The notes under the pieces: generated by a model
Seen by the model: only the letters and a program-made list of their open reading frames with translations
Told to the model about the DNA's origin: nothing
Databases searched by the model: none
Assembly: GCA_015490315.1 (NCBI GenBank)
Contig: WFYB01000108.1
Location: 1-5,115 of the forward strand
Direction of reading: 5' to 3'
Length of the DNA stretch: 5,115 bases
Origin: Sulfurovum sp.
GTDB lineage: Bacteria; Campylobacterota; Campylobacteria; Campylobacterales; Sulfurovaceae
Program-made: the position numbers and the translations under genes
Part shown: piece by piece, positions 1-5,115 of the stretch
Position numbering within the stretch: position 1 is the first letter of the stretch
How the letters are laid out: every line of letters starts with the position of its first letter

Positions 1-1
1 A

Positions 2-370
2 CTCATGGAGTTTTTCAAGATGGGGGCATATAGCGGGATCGTACTGCAGCTCTTTTTGCTGGGTACCTTCCTCTACGGTATCAAGATACGTGAAGTTCAC
101 CCCAAACTTTTTCTCGGCACACTCAGCCAGAAATTTCTCTTTGTCCCGCTGCTAAGTGCTCTGATCCTCTCACTGACCGGACTGCCGCCTTTTGTGCAGG
201 CAATCATCCTCATGGAGATGATGACCCCGCTTGCTGTGGCTAACATCAACCTCGCCTCACTCTACGACTGCCGCCCGCAGGATGTCACTGCACTGATTTT
301 GCTAAGTACGCTGCTTTTTATTCCGGTACTTTTCCTTTTTGTGCTTTGGGTGATGCCTCTGTATAGCTAA
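2..370 (+). CDS. AEC-family (auxin efflux carrier) permease, C-terminal part
   Basis: This is the C-terminal end of an integral membrane transporter. The frame is open to the left edge (codon CTC at 2-4), so the ATG at 5 is probably an internal methionine and the real start lies outside the window. The visible 122 residues contain about four hydrophobic segments: IVLQLFLLGTFLYGI, FLFVPLLSALILSLTGL, a segment around AIILMEMMTPLAVANI, and a last one around LILLSTLLFIPVLFLFVLW. A proline-containing helix with small residues followed by a short loop and a final helix before the stop is typical of the second half of AEC (Mem_trans) permeases, which usually have about ten helices and 300-320 residues. 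Family members export or exchange small organic acids such as malate. The substrate here cannot be told. The TAA stop overlaps the stop of the convergent acetyltransferase gene. The family call is fairly secure, the substrate unknown. Confidence 0.75.
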   Translation, partial: LMEFFKMGAYSGIVLQLFLLGTFLYGIKIREVHPKLFLGTLSQKFLFVPLLSALILSLTGLPPFVQAIILMEMMTPLAVANINLASLYDCRPQDVTALILLSTLLFIPVLFLFVLWVMPLYS

Positions 371-927
371 CCTGCTTTGTCATGATCTTTCTCCGCCTGT
401 GATAAAATTTTCATTCCCGGATCAAGAACAACATTGACATTATCAGGCACATCTTTGTAGACAACTGCATTTGCACCTATTTTCACATTGTCACCTATCG
501 ATATCTTGCCAAATATCTTAGCTCCGGGGGCGATATAGACATTGTTTCCTATTGTTGGACAACCACGATTCTCTCCCTGTCCTGAAACCCCTATGGTGAC
601 ACCTTGCGATATATTTACATTCTCCCCGATTTTCGCCTCACTTGAAATAAAAATACCTCCAAAATGACCGATATAAAACCCTTTCCCTATTTGGGTAGTA
701 GATGGAATATCTATCCCCCACCTCGTTCGGATAAAACGAAATTGCAGATAATAGAGGGGAAGACAAAAGAGCTTTACCAAAACATTTTGCTTTTGTATCC
801 ATTGACCAAAACGTATATTCACGATAGCATGCACCCCAGGTGTACGGTAACATCGTATGATACGTTTCAGTCTATTTCCGGATGTCAACTCATATGTTCT
901 TCGTATGTCTGCTTTTAAAGTTTCCAT
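367..927 (-). CDS. Serine acetyltransferase-like hexapeptide-repeat acetyltransferase
   Basis: This 186-residue protein belongs to the left-handed beta-helix acyltransferases, close to serine O-acetyltransferase (CysE). Residues 1-70 form a short helical N-terminal region shorter than the full CysE N-domain. From about residue 72 (GIDIP, QIGKGF, AKIGENV, PTIGNNV, ISIGDNVKIGANAVV) imperfect hexapeptide repeats run to about residue 167. His88 in IGHFGG aligns with the catalytic His of the CysE LDHATG motif, but the preceding Asp is Gly87. The CysE DRHP segment is replaced by NRGCP (120-124), keeping the Arg but not the His. This NRG-P form is common in acetyltransferases of surface-polysaccharide loci, so the acceptor may be a sugar rather than serine; that is inference. 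ATG at 925-927 is preceded by a purine-rich stretch (AAAGGGAAAAAGAG) and an extended -10. GC is about 37-38% in two hand-counted 60-base stretches, against about 52% in the next gene, suggesting transfer. Confidence 0.8.
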   Translation of the reverse strand: METLKADIRRTYELTSGNRLKRIIRCYRTPGVHAIVNIRFGQWIQKQNVLVKLFCLPLYYLQFRFIRTRWGIDIPSTTQIGKGFYIGHFGGIFISSEAKIGENVNISQGVTIGVSGQGENRGCPTIGNNVYIAPGAKIFGKISIGDNVKIGANAVVYKDVPDNVNVVLDPGMKILSQAEKDHDKAG

Positions 928-957
928 TGTTCACTCTTTTTCCCTTTTATGCCAACA

Positions 958-963
958 ATTATA
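958..963 (-). promoter_or_regulatory. Extended -10 promoter of the acetyltransferase gene
   Basis: Read on the minus strand, the sequence is TGG-TATAAT, a perfect -10 hexamer with the TG of an extended -10. Transcription would start near 951, giving a leader of about 24 bases before the ATG at 927. A possible -35 (TTGTCA at 983-988) has a long 19-base spacer and is weak. Campylobacterota sigma-70 promoters usually lack a conserved -35, so the -10 alone is a reasonable signal. Confidence 0.55.
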
Positions 964-985
964 CCATGCTTTCCATCTCTTGTGA

Positions 986-997
986 CAAAGCGCTTTG
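986..997. repeat. Perfect 12-bp palindrome in the divergent intergenic region
   Basis: CAAAGCGCTTTG equals its own reverse complement over 12 bases, with no further extension on either side. It lies about 22 bases upstream of the minus-strand -10, near the -35 to -46 region of that promoter and about 100 bases upstream of the plus-strand -10. That position would suit a dimeric regulator acting on the acetyltransferase gene. No known operator is recognised and the arms are short, so function is only a possibility. Confidence 0.3.
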
Positions 998-1096
998 GGT
1001 AGCCCCTATTTTTCACCTAAACCTGAAAGTTATAAAGTACTACATATATCAGATAATAAACTGCCTATAACCAATCTGAACATAACGCAGTTATGC

Positions 1097-1102
1097 TAAA
1101 AT
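1097..1102 (+). promoter_or_regulatory. Extended -10 promoter of the carboxynorspermidine dehydrogenase operon
   Basis: TATGC followed by TAAAAT gives a TGn extended -10 with five of six consensus bases, placed 26 bases before the ATG at 1129. No good -35 is present about 17 bases upstream. The expected start near 1109 leaves a leader of about 20 bases that contains the AAGGAG ribosome binding site at 1118-1123. The upstream stretch 1021-1075 is AT-rich. No riboswitch-sized leader exists between this -10 and the gene. Confidence 0.5.
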
Positions 1103-1128
1103 AATATGACTATTTCCAAGGAGCAGCC

Positions 1129-2367
1129 ATGTCAAACAAAACCCTCATTATCGGTGCCGGCGGTGTCGGGAATGTTGTTGCATTCAAGTGTGCGATGAAT
1201 ACTGATACATTCGGAGAGATAACGCTTGCGAGCCGTACCAAAAGCAAATGCGATGCCATCGCCGAAAATGTCAAAGCAAAAACCGGTGTAGAGATCAAAA
1301 CAGCGCAGCTTGATGCGGACAGTGTCGAAGAGCTCGTCGCACTCATCAAAGAGACCGACGCGGATATCGTCATCAATGTGGCACTCCCCTATCAGGACTT
1401 GACCATCATGGATGCCTGTGCAGCGTGTCAGGTAGACTACCTCGACACTGCCAACTACGAACACCCCGATGAGGCGAAATTCGAGTACAAAGAGCAGTGG
1501 GCACGTGACCAGCTCTTTAGAGAGCAGCACATCATGGGACTGCTTGGCAGTGGGTTTGACCCTGGGGTAACCAACGTCTTTGTCGCCTATGCACAGAAGC
1601 ACTACTTTGACGAGATCCACACCATCGACATCCTCGACTGCAACGCCGGTGACCACGGCTACCCCTTTGCGACCAACTTCAACCCGGAGATCAACCTGCG
1701 TGAGGTGAGTGCCAAGGGGCGTTACTGGCAAAGAAACGACAATGGAGAGGGTGAGTGGATAGAGACCGAACCCATGGAAATCAAACAGGTGTGGGACTAT
1801 CCCGAAGTGGGTCCAAAAGACAGCTACCTACTCTACCACGAAGAGATGGAATCACTGGTCAAAAATATTCCCCACCTCAAGCGCATCCGCTTCTTTATGA
1901 CCTTTGGTGAGAGCTATTTGACACACATGAGAGTACTGGAGAATGTAGGCATGCTCGGCATCGAACCGGTAGAACATCAAGGACAGAAGATCGTCCCTAT
2001 TGAATTTCTCAAAACCCTGCTGCCAGACCCTGCCAGTCTCGGTCCACGCACCAAAGGCAAGACCAACATTGGTGTCTTTGTCAAGGGTATCAAGAATGGT
2101 GAGCCCAAAACTGTCTACATCTACCAGGTCAGCGACCATGAGAAGTGCTACGAAGAGGTGATGAGCCAGGCGGTCAGCTACACCACAGGCGTACCTGCCA
2201 TGATCGGTGCCAAACTGATGCTGGAGAAAAAGTGGTACCAAGAGGGTGTACACAATATGGAAGAGTTTGACCCAGACCCATTTATGGAGGAGCTCAATAA
2301 ACAAGGATTGCCGTGGCAAGTCATGGAACTCGACGGAGATGCTTCACTCGAAGTGAAAGAAGCATAA
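1129..2367 (+). CDS. Carboxynorspermidine/carboxyspermidine dehydrogenase (saccharopine dehydrogenase family)
   Basis: This 412-residue cytoplasmic enzyme is the full family length. It is expected to condense L-aspartate beta-semialdehyde with a diamine (diaminopropane or putrescine) and reduce the imine with NADPH, giving carboxynorspermidine or carboxyspermidine, which the decarboxylase NspC then converts to the polyamine. The N-terminal Rossmann motif is IIGAGGVGN (G9, G11, G14). SRT at 35-37 after the second strand suits NADPH binding. The family segment GLLGSGFDPGVTNVF lies at 137-151, followed by DILDCNAGDHG around 167-177. The long central and C-terminal part matches the carboxynorspermidine subgroup better than lysine-pathway saccharopine dehydrogenases. 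AAGGAG at 1118-1123, five bases before the ATG, fixes the start. It is the first gene of a tight three-gene unit. The decarboxylase gene is not in this window. Whether the natural diamine is putrescine or diaminopropane cannot be read from the sequence. Confidence 0.88.
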   Translation: MSNKTLIIGAGGVGNVVAFKCAMNTDTFGEITLASRTKSKCDAIAENVKAKTGVEIKTAQLDADSVEELVALIKETDADIVINVALPYQDLTIMDACAACQVDYLDTANYEHPDEAKFEYKEQWARDQLFREQHIMGLLGSGFDPGVTNVFVAYAQKHYFDEIHTIDILDCNAGDHGYPFATNFNPEINLREVSAKGRYWQRNDNGEGEWIETEPMEIKQVWDYPEVGPKDSYLLYHEEMESLVKNIPHLKRIRFFMTFGESYLTHMRVLENVGMLGIEPVEHQGQKIVPIEFLKTLLPDPASLGPRTKGKTNIGVFVKGIKNGEPKTVYIYQVSDHEKCYEEVMSQAVSYTTGVPAMIGAKLMLEKKWYQEGVHNMEEFDPDPFMEELNKQGLPWQVMELDGDASLEVKEA

Positions 2368-2368
2368 C

Positions 2369-3142
2369 GTGACACCTGCTTTTCTGCTCAAAAAATTCAT
2401 CTCACTCTTTTTGATGCCTTTTTCGATCGGTATTATACTTCTCGGACTGGGATATATGAAGATGAAACAGGGCAGAGCCAGAACAGCCAAAGCACTCATG
2501 CTTGCCGGTATCCTATGGCTCACACTCTTCTCCTATGATCCTCTTGCCAATCTCATGCTCCGTCCACTCGAACATCGTTACCCCGCGATGCTAAAGCCGC
2601 CTCAATCGATTCGTTATATCTATGTCCTTGGAGGAGGACACCATACAGACAGATCGTTGCCTATCACTTCACAGATCAATGCGGAGTCCGTTGTGAGGCT
2701 TGCAGAAGGTGTACGGCTCTACCGTCTGCTTGAGGGCAGAGCCAAACTGATCGTTTCAGGCTACAGCGGTCTACATGATCCAAACAGCCATGCACGTATG
2801 GAACAGAGACTTGCAGTGGCCTTGGGTATCCCTGCAGAAGCGATCCTCCTTGTCCCGAAGGCGACCGATACCGAGGATGAAGCGGCGGCGGCAAAAAAGA
2901 TCGCAGGAGAGATGCCACTCGCGCTTGTCACCTCTGCCTACCATATGCCGCGTGCTATGCGCTGGTTTGAGAAAAAAGGCTTGCATCCCTATCCCGCTCC
3001 TACCTATCATCTCAGCACGCTCAAACATCCACATTACCTTGGTATCCTCTCAGTCGATGCACTGCGCAAATCGACAATATGCTTTCATGAGTTCATAGGG
3101 ATGCTCTGGCAGGAACTCAAAGGTATCAAAGATGGCATTTAA
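2369..3142 (+). CDS. ElyC/YdcF-family DUF218 membrane protein
   Basis: This 257-residue inner-membrane protein has two N-terminal hydrophobic segments (about 9-30 and 42-64), followed by a soluble DUF218 domain (about 82-235). Domain landmarks are YIYVLGGG at 84-90, E106 with the LAEGVRLYR helix, LIVSGYSG at 127-134, the ATDTEDEA segment at 165-172 and VTSAYHMPRAM at 187-197. This architecture is that of E. coli ElyC, which is needed for envelope integrity and peptidoglycan precursor metabolism at low temperature. The biochemical activity of the family is not firmly known. The start is GTG, one base after the upstream TAA, with only a weak purine-rich ribosome site, so translation is probably coupled. 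An in-frame ATG at 2414 would cut away most of the first membrane helix and is less likely. The end overlaps the next gene by 11 bases. Confidence 0.82.
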   Translation: MTPAFLLKKFISLFLMPFSIGIILLGLGYMKMKQGRARTAKALMLAGILWLTLFSYDPLANLMLRPLEHRYPAMLKPPQSIRYIYVLGGGHHTDRSLPITSQINAESVVRLAEGVRLYRLLEGRAKLIVSGYSGLHDPNSHARMEQRLAVALGIPAEAILLVPKATDTEDEAAAAKKIAGEMPLALVTSAYHMPRAMRWFEKKGLHPYPAPTYHLSTLKHPHYLGILSVDALRKSTICFHEFIGMLWQELKGIKDGI

Positions 3143-3818
3143 AGGTTTTCCAAAAGAGGGCTTGCGATTTCTCTCCGAGATCATTGTCAACAACTCCAAA
3201 GCATGGCTCGATGCGCACAAAGAGGATTATGAACGCTTCATCGTTGCACCCAACAAAGCCTATGTTGAAGAGATGGGCGAACATCTGCAGATACTTGTAC
3301 CGGCCATCCATGCCATCCCAAAGGTCAACAAATCCCTTTTTCGTATCTACAGAGATGCTCGTTTTCATCTGAGTGATCCAATCAAAGAGCGTATCGGTAT
3401 CATCTTTTGGCAGGGAGCAGGTCACAGGATGCAAAGCAGCAGCTTTTATATGCATTATGACCCCTTTGAAGTCTTTGTCGCTACCGGGATACGCAACTTC
3501 AAGCCGCCGCTGCTCGCCGCCTACCGTGAGTATATTCAACATGATGCCCATAGGGAGTCCCTCTACCGTATCCTGCAACGCCTCCAAAAGAAGGGATACA
3601 AAATTCCCGCACCGAAATATAAGCGTATGCCAAGAGATTGTGACCCGACACTGAGCCACAGTGAGCTTTTCCGTATGGGAAGTCTCTACGCCTACACCAC
3701 ATTCCCGCCGGATGAGACCTTCCACTCCGAAGCGATCATCCAACGCAACTTCAAAATCTATGAGGATATGCTCGATCTGCACCAGTGGGTCTACGAACTG
3801 ACACGCTTCGCATCATAA
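3132..3818 (+). CDS. DUF2461 (TIGR02453) family protein
   Basis: This 228-residue protein has no signal peptide or membrane segment and is probably cytoplasmic. It carries the conserved features of DUF2461: an N-terminal FLSEIIVNNSKAWLDAHKEDYE block (13-34) matching the family's NN-x-x-W pattern, the signature FRIYRDARFHLSDPIK at 70-85, and the FYMHYDPFEVFVATGIRNF block (105-123), equivalent to the usual Y-x-x-I-x-P...GG. Length matches the family (about 210-230). The function of DUF2461 is not established, so none is assigned. The ATG lies inside the end of the ElyC-like gene, in another frame, with AAAGG at 3119-3123 eight bases upstream, so the two are likely co-translated. It is the last gene of the unit. 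No intrinsic terminator is visible after its stop, where the next promoter region begins almost at once. Confidence 0.85.
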   Translation: MAFKGFPKEGLRFLSEIIVNNSKAWLDAHKEDYERFIVAPNKAYVEEMGEHLQILVPAIHAIPKVNKSLFRIYRDARFHLSDPIKERIGIIFWQGAGHRMQSSSFYMHYDPFEVFVATGIRNFKPPLLAAYREYIQHDAHRESLYRILQRLQKKGYKIPAPKYKRMPRDCDPTLSHSELFRMGSLYAYTTFPPDETFHSEAIIQRNFKIYEDMLDLHQWVYELTRFAS

Positions 3819-3832
3819 GCATTGACACAGGA

Positions 3833-3851
3833 AGTGCACAAAAAGTGCACA
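3833..3851. repeat. AGTGCACA direct repeat with 11-base period
   Basis: AGTGCACA occurs at 3833-3840 and again at 3844-3851. The period is 11 bases, about one helical turn. The GTGCAC core is self-complementary, so the pair is also an inverted repeat around an A-rich spacer. It sits just upstream of and overlapping the presumed promoter of the acyltransferase gene, 38 or more bases before its ATG. Such spacing would place two binding sites on the same DNA face. The regulator is unknown. Confidence 0.35.
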
Positions 3852-3866
3852 CTCTTGCTCTATATT
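3846..3866 (+). promoter_or_regulatory. Presumed promoter of the acyltransferase gene (shared 21-base element)
   Basis: The element begins TGCACACT and ends CTATATT; TATATT at 3861-3866 is a possible -10, 22 bases before the ATG at 3889. It aligns without gaps to 4930-4950, upstream of the flavoprotein gene, with 17 of 21 identical bases. A TTGACA at 3822-3827 would be a perfect -35 but is 33 bases from this -10, so it is probably unrelated. The layout resembles but does not match a sigma-54 promoter. AGGAG at 3879-3883 is the ribosome site of the following gene. Confidence 0.4.
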
Positions 3867-3888
3867 AATGTATGAGTGAGGAGCTGTT

Positions 3889-4912
3889 ATGAAACATCAT
3901 GAACACAAACAAGATCTCTTTTGGCTCAATGATATGCGCTTTTTGGCTGCCATTGCGATCATTGTTGTGCATATCTCCCAACCCTATTTCAATCAGGAGA
4001 GTACCGAATATCCGCCCAGCTGGTGGATCGCCAATCTCTATCTCTCCGCAAGCATGTGGGGCGTACCAGTCTTTGTGATGATCAGCGGGGCACTTCTCCT
4101 TTCACCGGAGAGAGAGTACCCTTCACTCTCCGATTTTTATAAAAGACGGCTCAACAGACTCTTTTTGCCTATCTTCTTCTGGACACTGGTCTATCTGGTT
4201 TTGCTCTATCTCAAAAAACCGCTCTTTAGATCTGCCGACAACCGCAGACTATTTTACGATCTCCATTGTCAAAGGACACCCATACTACCATATGTGGTAT
4301 CTCTATATGGTCTGGGGGCTCTATCTCTTTACACCGTTTCTTAGAAAGATAGTCAAGAACTCTACCCGGATGGAGCTGCTTGTTTTGAGTATCATGCTGA
4401 TGCTTCTCTCCATAGTAGCGACCTACTTTACCGATGCACACAACCAGGCTTTTTTTCTTCTGATGTTTCCTTTCTTTCTTGGTTACTATCTCGCCGGATA
4501 CCTTATCTCGATCACAGACTTTTATCTTTCGATACCCAAGTTTTTCCTCTTCCTCTCTGTCTTGATTGGCATCATAGCCATCGGAGAACGCCTGCTTCCC
4601 GGGCACTTTATGTATAATTTCAGTATCACGATGATCACCTTTTCGATGCTCTTGATGTTCCTTGTCAAAAACAATCACAAAAGGATCCCTTTTAGCCATA
4701 AACTCCGCGAAAAACTTGCCTCATTCAGTCTCGGTGCCTACCTGATCCACCCTGCCGTGCTTGCAGTGATACGCAAATTCGACTATTTCGGCTTCCCCAT
4801 GGAGAGATATCTCTACCTCTCTATTCCTCTTTTAGTCGTCATCGTGACGCTCGTTTCACTTGCAATTGCCTATACCCTCTCCAAACTGCCACTCTTTCAT
4901 AAGGTGATCTAA
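3889..4912 (+). pseudogene. Acyltransferase-3 family membrane acyltransferase, split by a frameshift
   Basis: The gene encodes a multi-helix inner-membrane acyltransferase of the AT3 family (OafA/WecH type), which moves acetyl or other acyl groups onto surface glycans. The first frame runs from ATG 3889 (AGGAG five bases upstream) and carries the catalytic-type R-x10-H motif (Arg17, His28), WGVPVFVMISGALLL around residues 57-71, and FYKRRLNRLFLPIFFW. It then degenerates and stops at 4344. The rest, from about VKGHPYYHMWYLYMVWGLYL through SLGAYLIHPAVL to the stop at 4910-4912, continues in the frame one base later. Dropping one A from the A6 run at 4213-4218 joins the frames into 340 residues, the normal length, and gives LKNRSL in place of LKKPLF. 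The order NDMRF-IVVH-PVF-SG-PYYHMW resembles WecH, but the acceptor is unknown. The cause may be a real mutation, slippage at the A-run or a sequencing error. An internal ATG at 4292 is unlikely to rescue function because the R-x10-H half would be missing. Confidence 0.8.
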
Positions 4913-4929
4913 GCATACTACACAGCGCT

Positions 4930-4950
4930 TGCACACTTCTGCGCTATAGT
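4930..4950 (+). promoter_or_regulatory. Presumed promoter of the flavoprotein gene (shared 21-base element)
   Basis: TGCACACT followed by TCTGCG and CTATAGT matches the element upstream of the acyltransferase gene at 17 of 21 positions. TATAGT at 4945-4950 is the likely -10, 31 bases before the ATG at 4982. AGCGC (4924-4928) and GCGCT (4941-4945) form a 5-bp inverted repeat around the TGCACACT core. This could be a regulator site, but it is short and not followed by a T-run. Confidence 0.4.
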
Positions 4951-4981
4951 GGGAATAGTGACATATCGTAGGAGGCAAGTG

Positions 4982-5115
4982 ATGGGTCATCATGTTGTTA
5001 TCTTAGGCGGGAGTTACGGTGGCATCGCAGCAATGCGACGACTAAGTAAAAATCCCGACCTAAACATAACACTCATCGACCAACATCCTTACCACTTTTT
5101 GCAAACAGAGAGCTA
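4982..5115 (+). CDS. NAD(P)/FAD-dependent oxidoreductase, NDH-2-like, N-terminal part
   Basis: The first 44 codons of a gene that runs past the right edge are visible. The protein begins MGHHVVILGGSYGGIAAM, a dinucleotide-binding beta-alpha-beta fold of the FAD-binding type in which the usual GxGxxG reads GGSYGG. A second strand, NITLID, ends in an Asp (D33; usually Glu in FAD sites), and QHPYHFLQTE follows. Strand-end acid followed by x-H-x-Y-H-x-x-x-x is typical of type II NADH dehydrogenases and related membrane-associated flavoproteins such as sulfide:quinone reductases. Those enzymes pass electrons from NADH or sulfide to quinone. The TGCACACT promoter region and a strong AGGAGG at 4970-4975, six bases before the ATG, support this start. 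A GTG directly before the ATG (4979-4981) is the only close alternative. The exact substrate cannot be decided from this fragment. Confidence 0.75.
   Translation, partial: MGHHVVILGGSYGGIAAMRRLSKNPDLNITLIDQHPYHFLQTES

Noticed and set aside
1029..1071. Inverted repeat GTTATA/TATAAC with 31-base spacing in the divergent intergenic region.
   Set aside because: Six AT-rich bases with a long spacer are expected by chance in this composition.
1132..1731. Open frame of 199 codons on the minus strand, antisense to the dehydrogenase gene.
   Set aside because: It mirrors the codon pattern of the well-supported plus-strand gene, has no recognisable domain or clear ribosome site, and is valine-rich in the way antisense frames often are.
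3126..3782. Open frame of 218 codons on the minus strand covering nearly all of the DUF2461 gene.
   Set aside because: The plus strand encodes a recognisable conserved family with a good ribosome site and operon spacing. The antisense product shows no family features.
3822..3827. Perfect TTGACA as a -35 box for the acyltransferase gene.
   Set aside because: No -10-like hexamer lies 16-18 bases downstream. The best -10 (TATATT at 3861) is 33 bases away.
3845..3860. Sigma-54 promoter (TGGCAC-N5-TTGC) upstream of the acyltransferase gene.
   Set aside because: The -24 GG is not present (GTGCAC) and the spacing to TTGC is one base short. Sigma-54 promoters tolerate such spacing changes poorly.
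4213..4219. A AAA AAC-type programmed -1 frameshift signal in the acyltransferase gene.
   Set aside because: The run begins at codon position one, so it is not in slippery-heptamer phase, and a -1 shift would not reach the frame used downstream.
4226..4699. Open frame of 157 codons on the minus strand, antisense to the acyltransferase.
   Set aside because: The highly charged K/E/D/H-rich sequence is what results from reading hydrophobic membrane-helix codons on the opposite strand.
4924..4945. Hairpin AGCGC/GCGCT after the acyltransferase stop as a rho-independent terminator.
   Set aside because: The stem is only 5 bp with a 12-base loop and no T-run follows. It overlaps the presumed promoter of the next gene.

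Overview
This window looks like ordinary chromosome from a member of the Campylobacterota (Epsilonproteobacteria), most likely a Sulfurovum/Sulfurimonas-type organism. The grounds are the carboxynorspermidine dehydrogenase typical of that group, promoters made mainly of a -10 element with little -35, and tight gene packing at mid GC. The taxonomic call rests on recalled family resemblance, not on a database search.

Layout from left to right. Bases 2-370 (+) are the C-terminal end of an AEC-family membrane permease. Its stop codon overlaps, tail to tail, the stop of a minus-strand hexapeptide acetyltransferase related to serine acetyltransferase (367-927). That gene is clearly more AT-rich than its neighbours and lacks part of the classical CysE active site. 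A 201-base divergent intergenic region (928-1128) holds a near-consensus extended -10 for each direction and a perfect 12-bp palindrome. Next comes a compact three-gene plus-strand unit: carboxynorspermidine dehydrogenase (1129-2367), an ElyC/YdcF-like DUF218 membrane protein (2369-3142, GTG start one base after the previous stop) and a DUF2461 protein (3132-3818, overlapping by 11 bases). The first gene serves polyamine biosynthesis (norspermidine/spermidine by the carboxy route), and the second probably acts in the cell envelope. The third has no established role.

After a 70-base promoter region comes a membrane acyltransferase of the acyltransferase-3 family (3889-4912). It is split between two reading frames, and removing one base from an A6 run at 4213-4218 would restore a 340-residue protein of normal family length. 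The window ends inside a flavoprotein oxidoreductase resembling type II NADH dehydrogenase (4982 to the edge). The regions just upstream of the acyltransferase and of the flavoprotein share a gapless 21-base element with 17 identities, which is the best sign here of shared regulation.

No RNA genes, CRISPR arrays, insertion sequences or convincing intrinsic terminators were seen, and I found no clear evidence of a novel multi-gene system. The points most worth checking are the acyltransferase frameshift, the shared promoter element with its adjacent 11-base-spaced repeat, and the atypical acetyltransferase.
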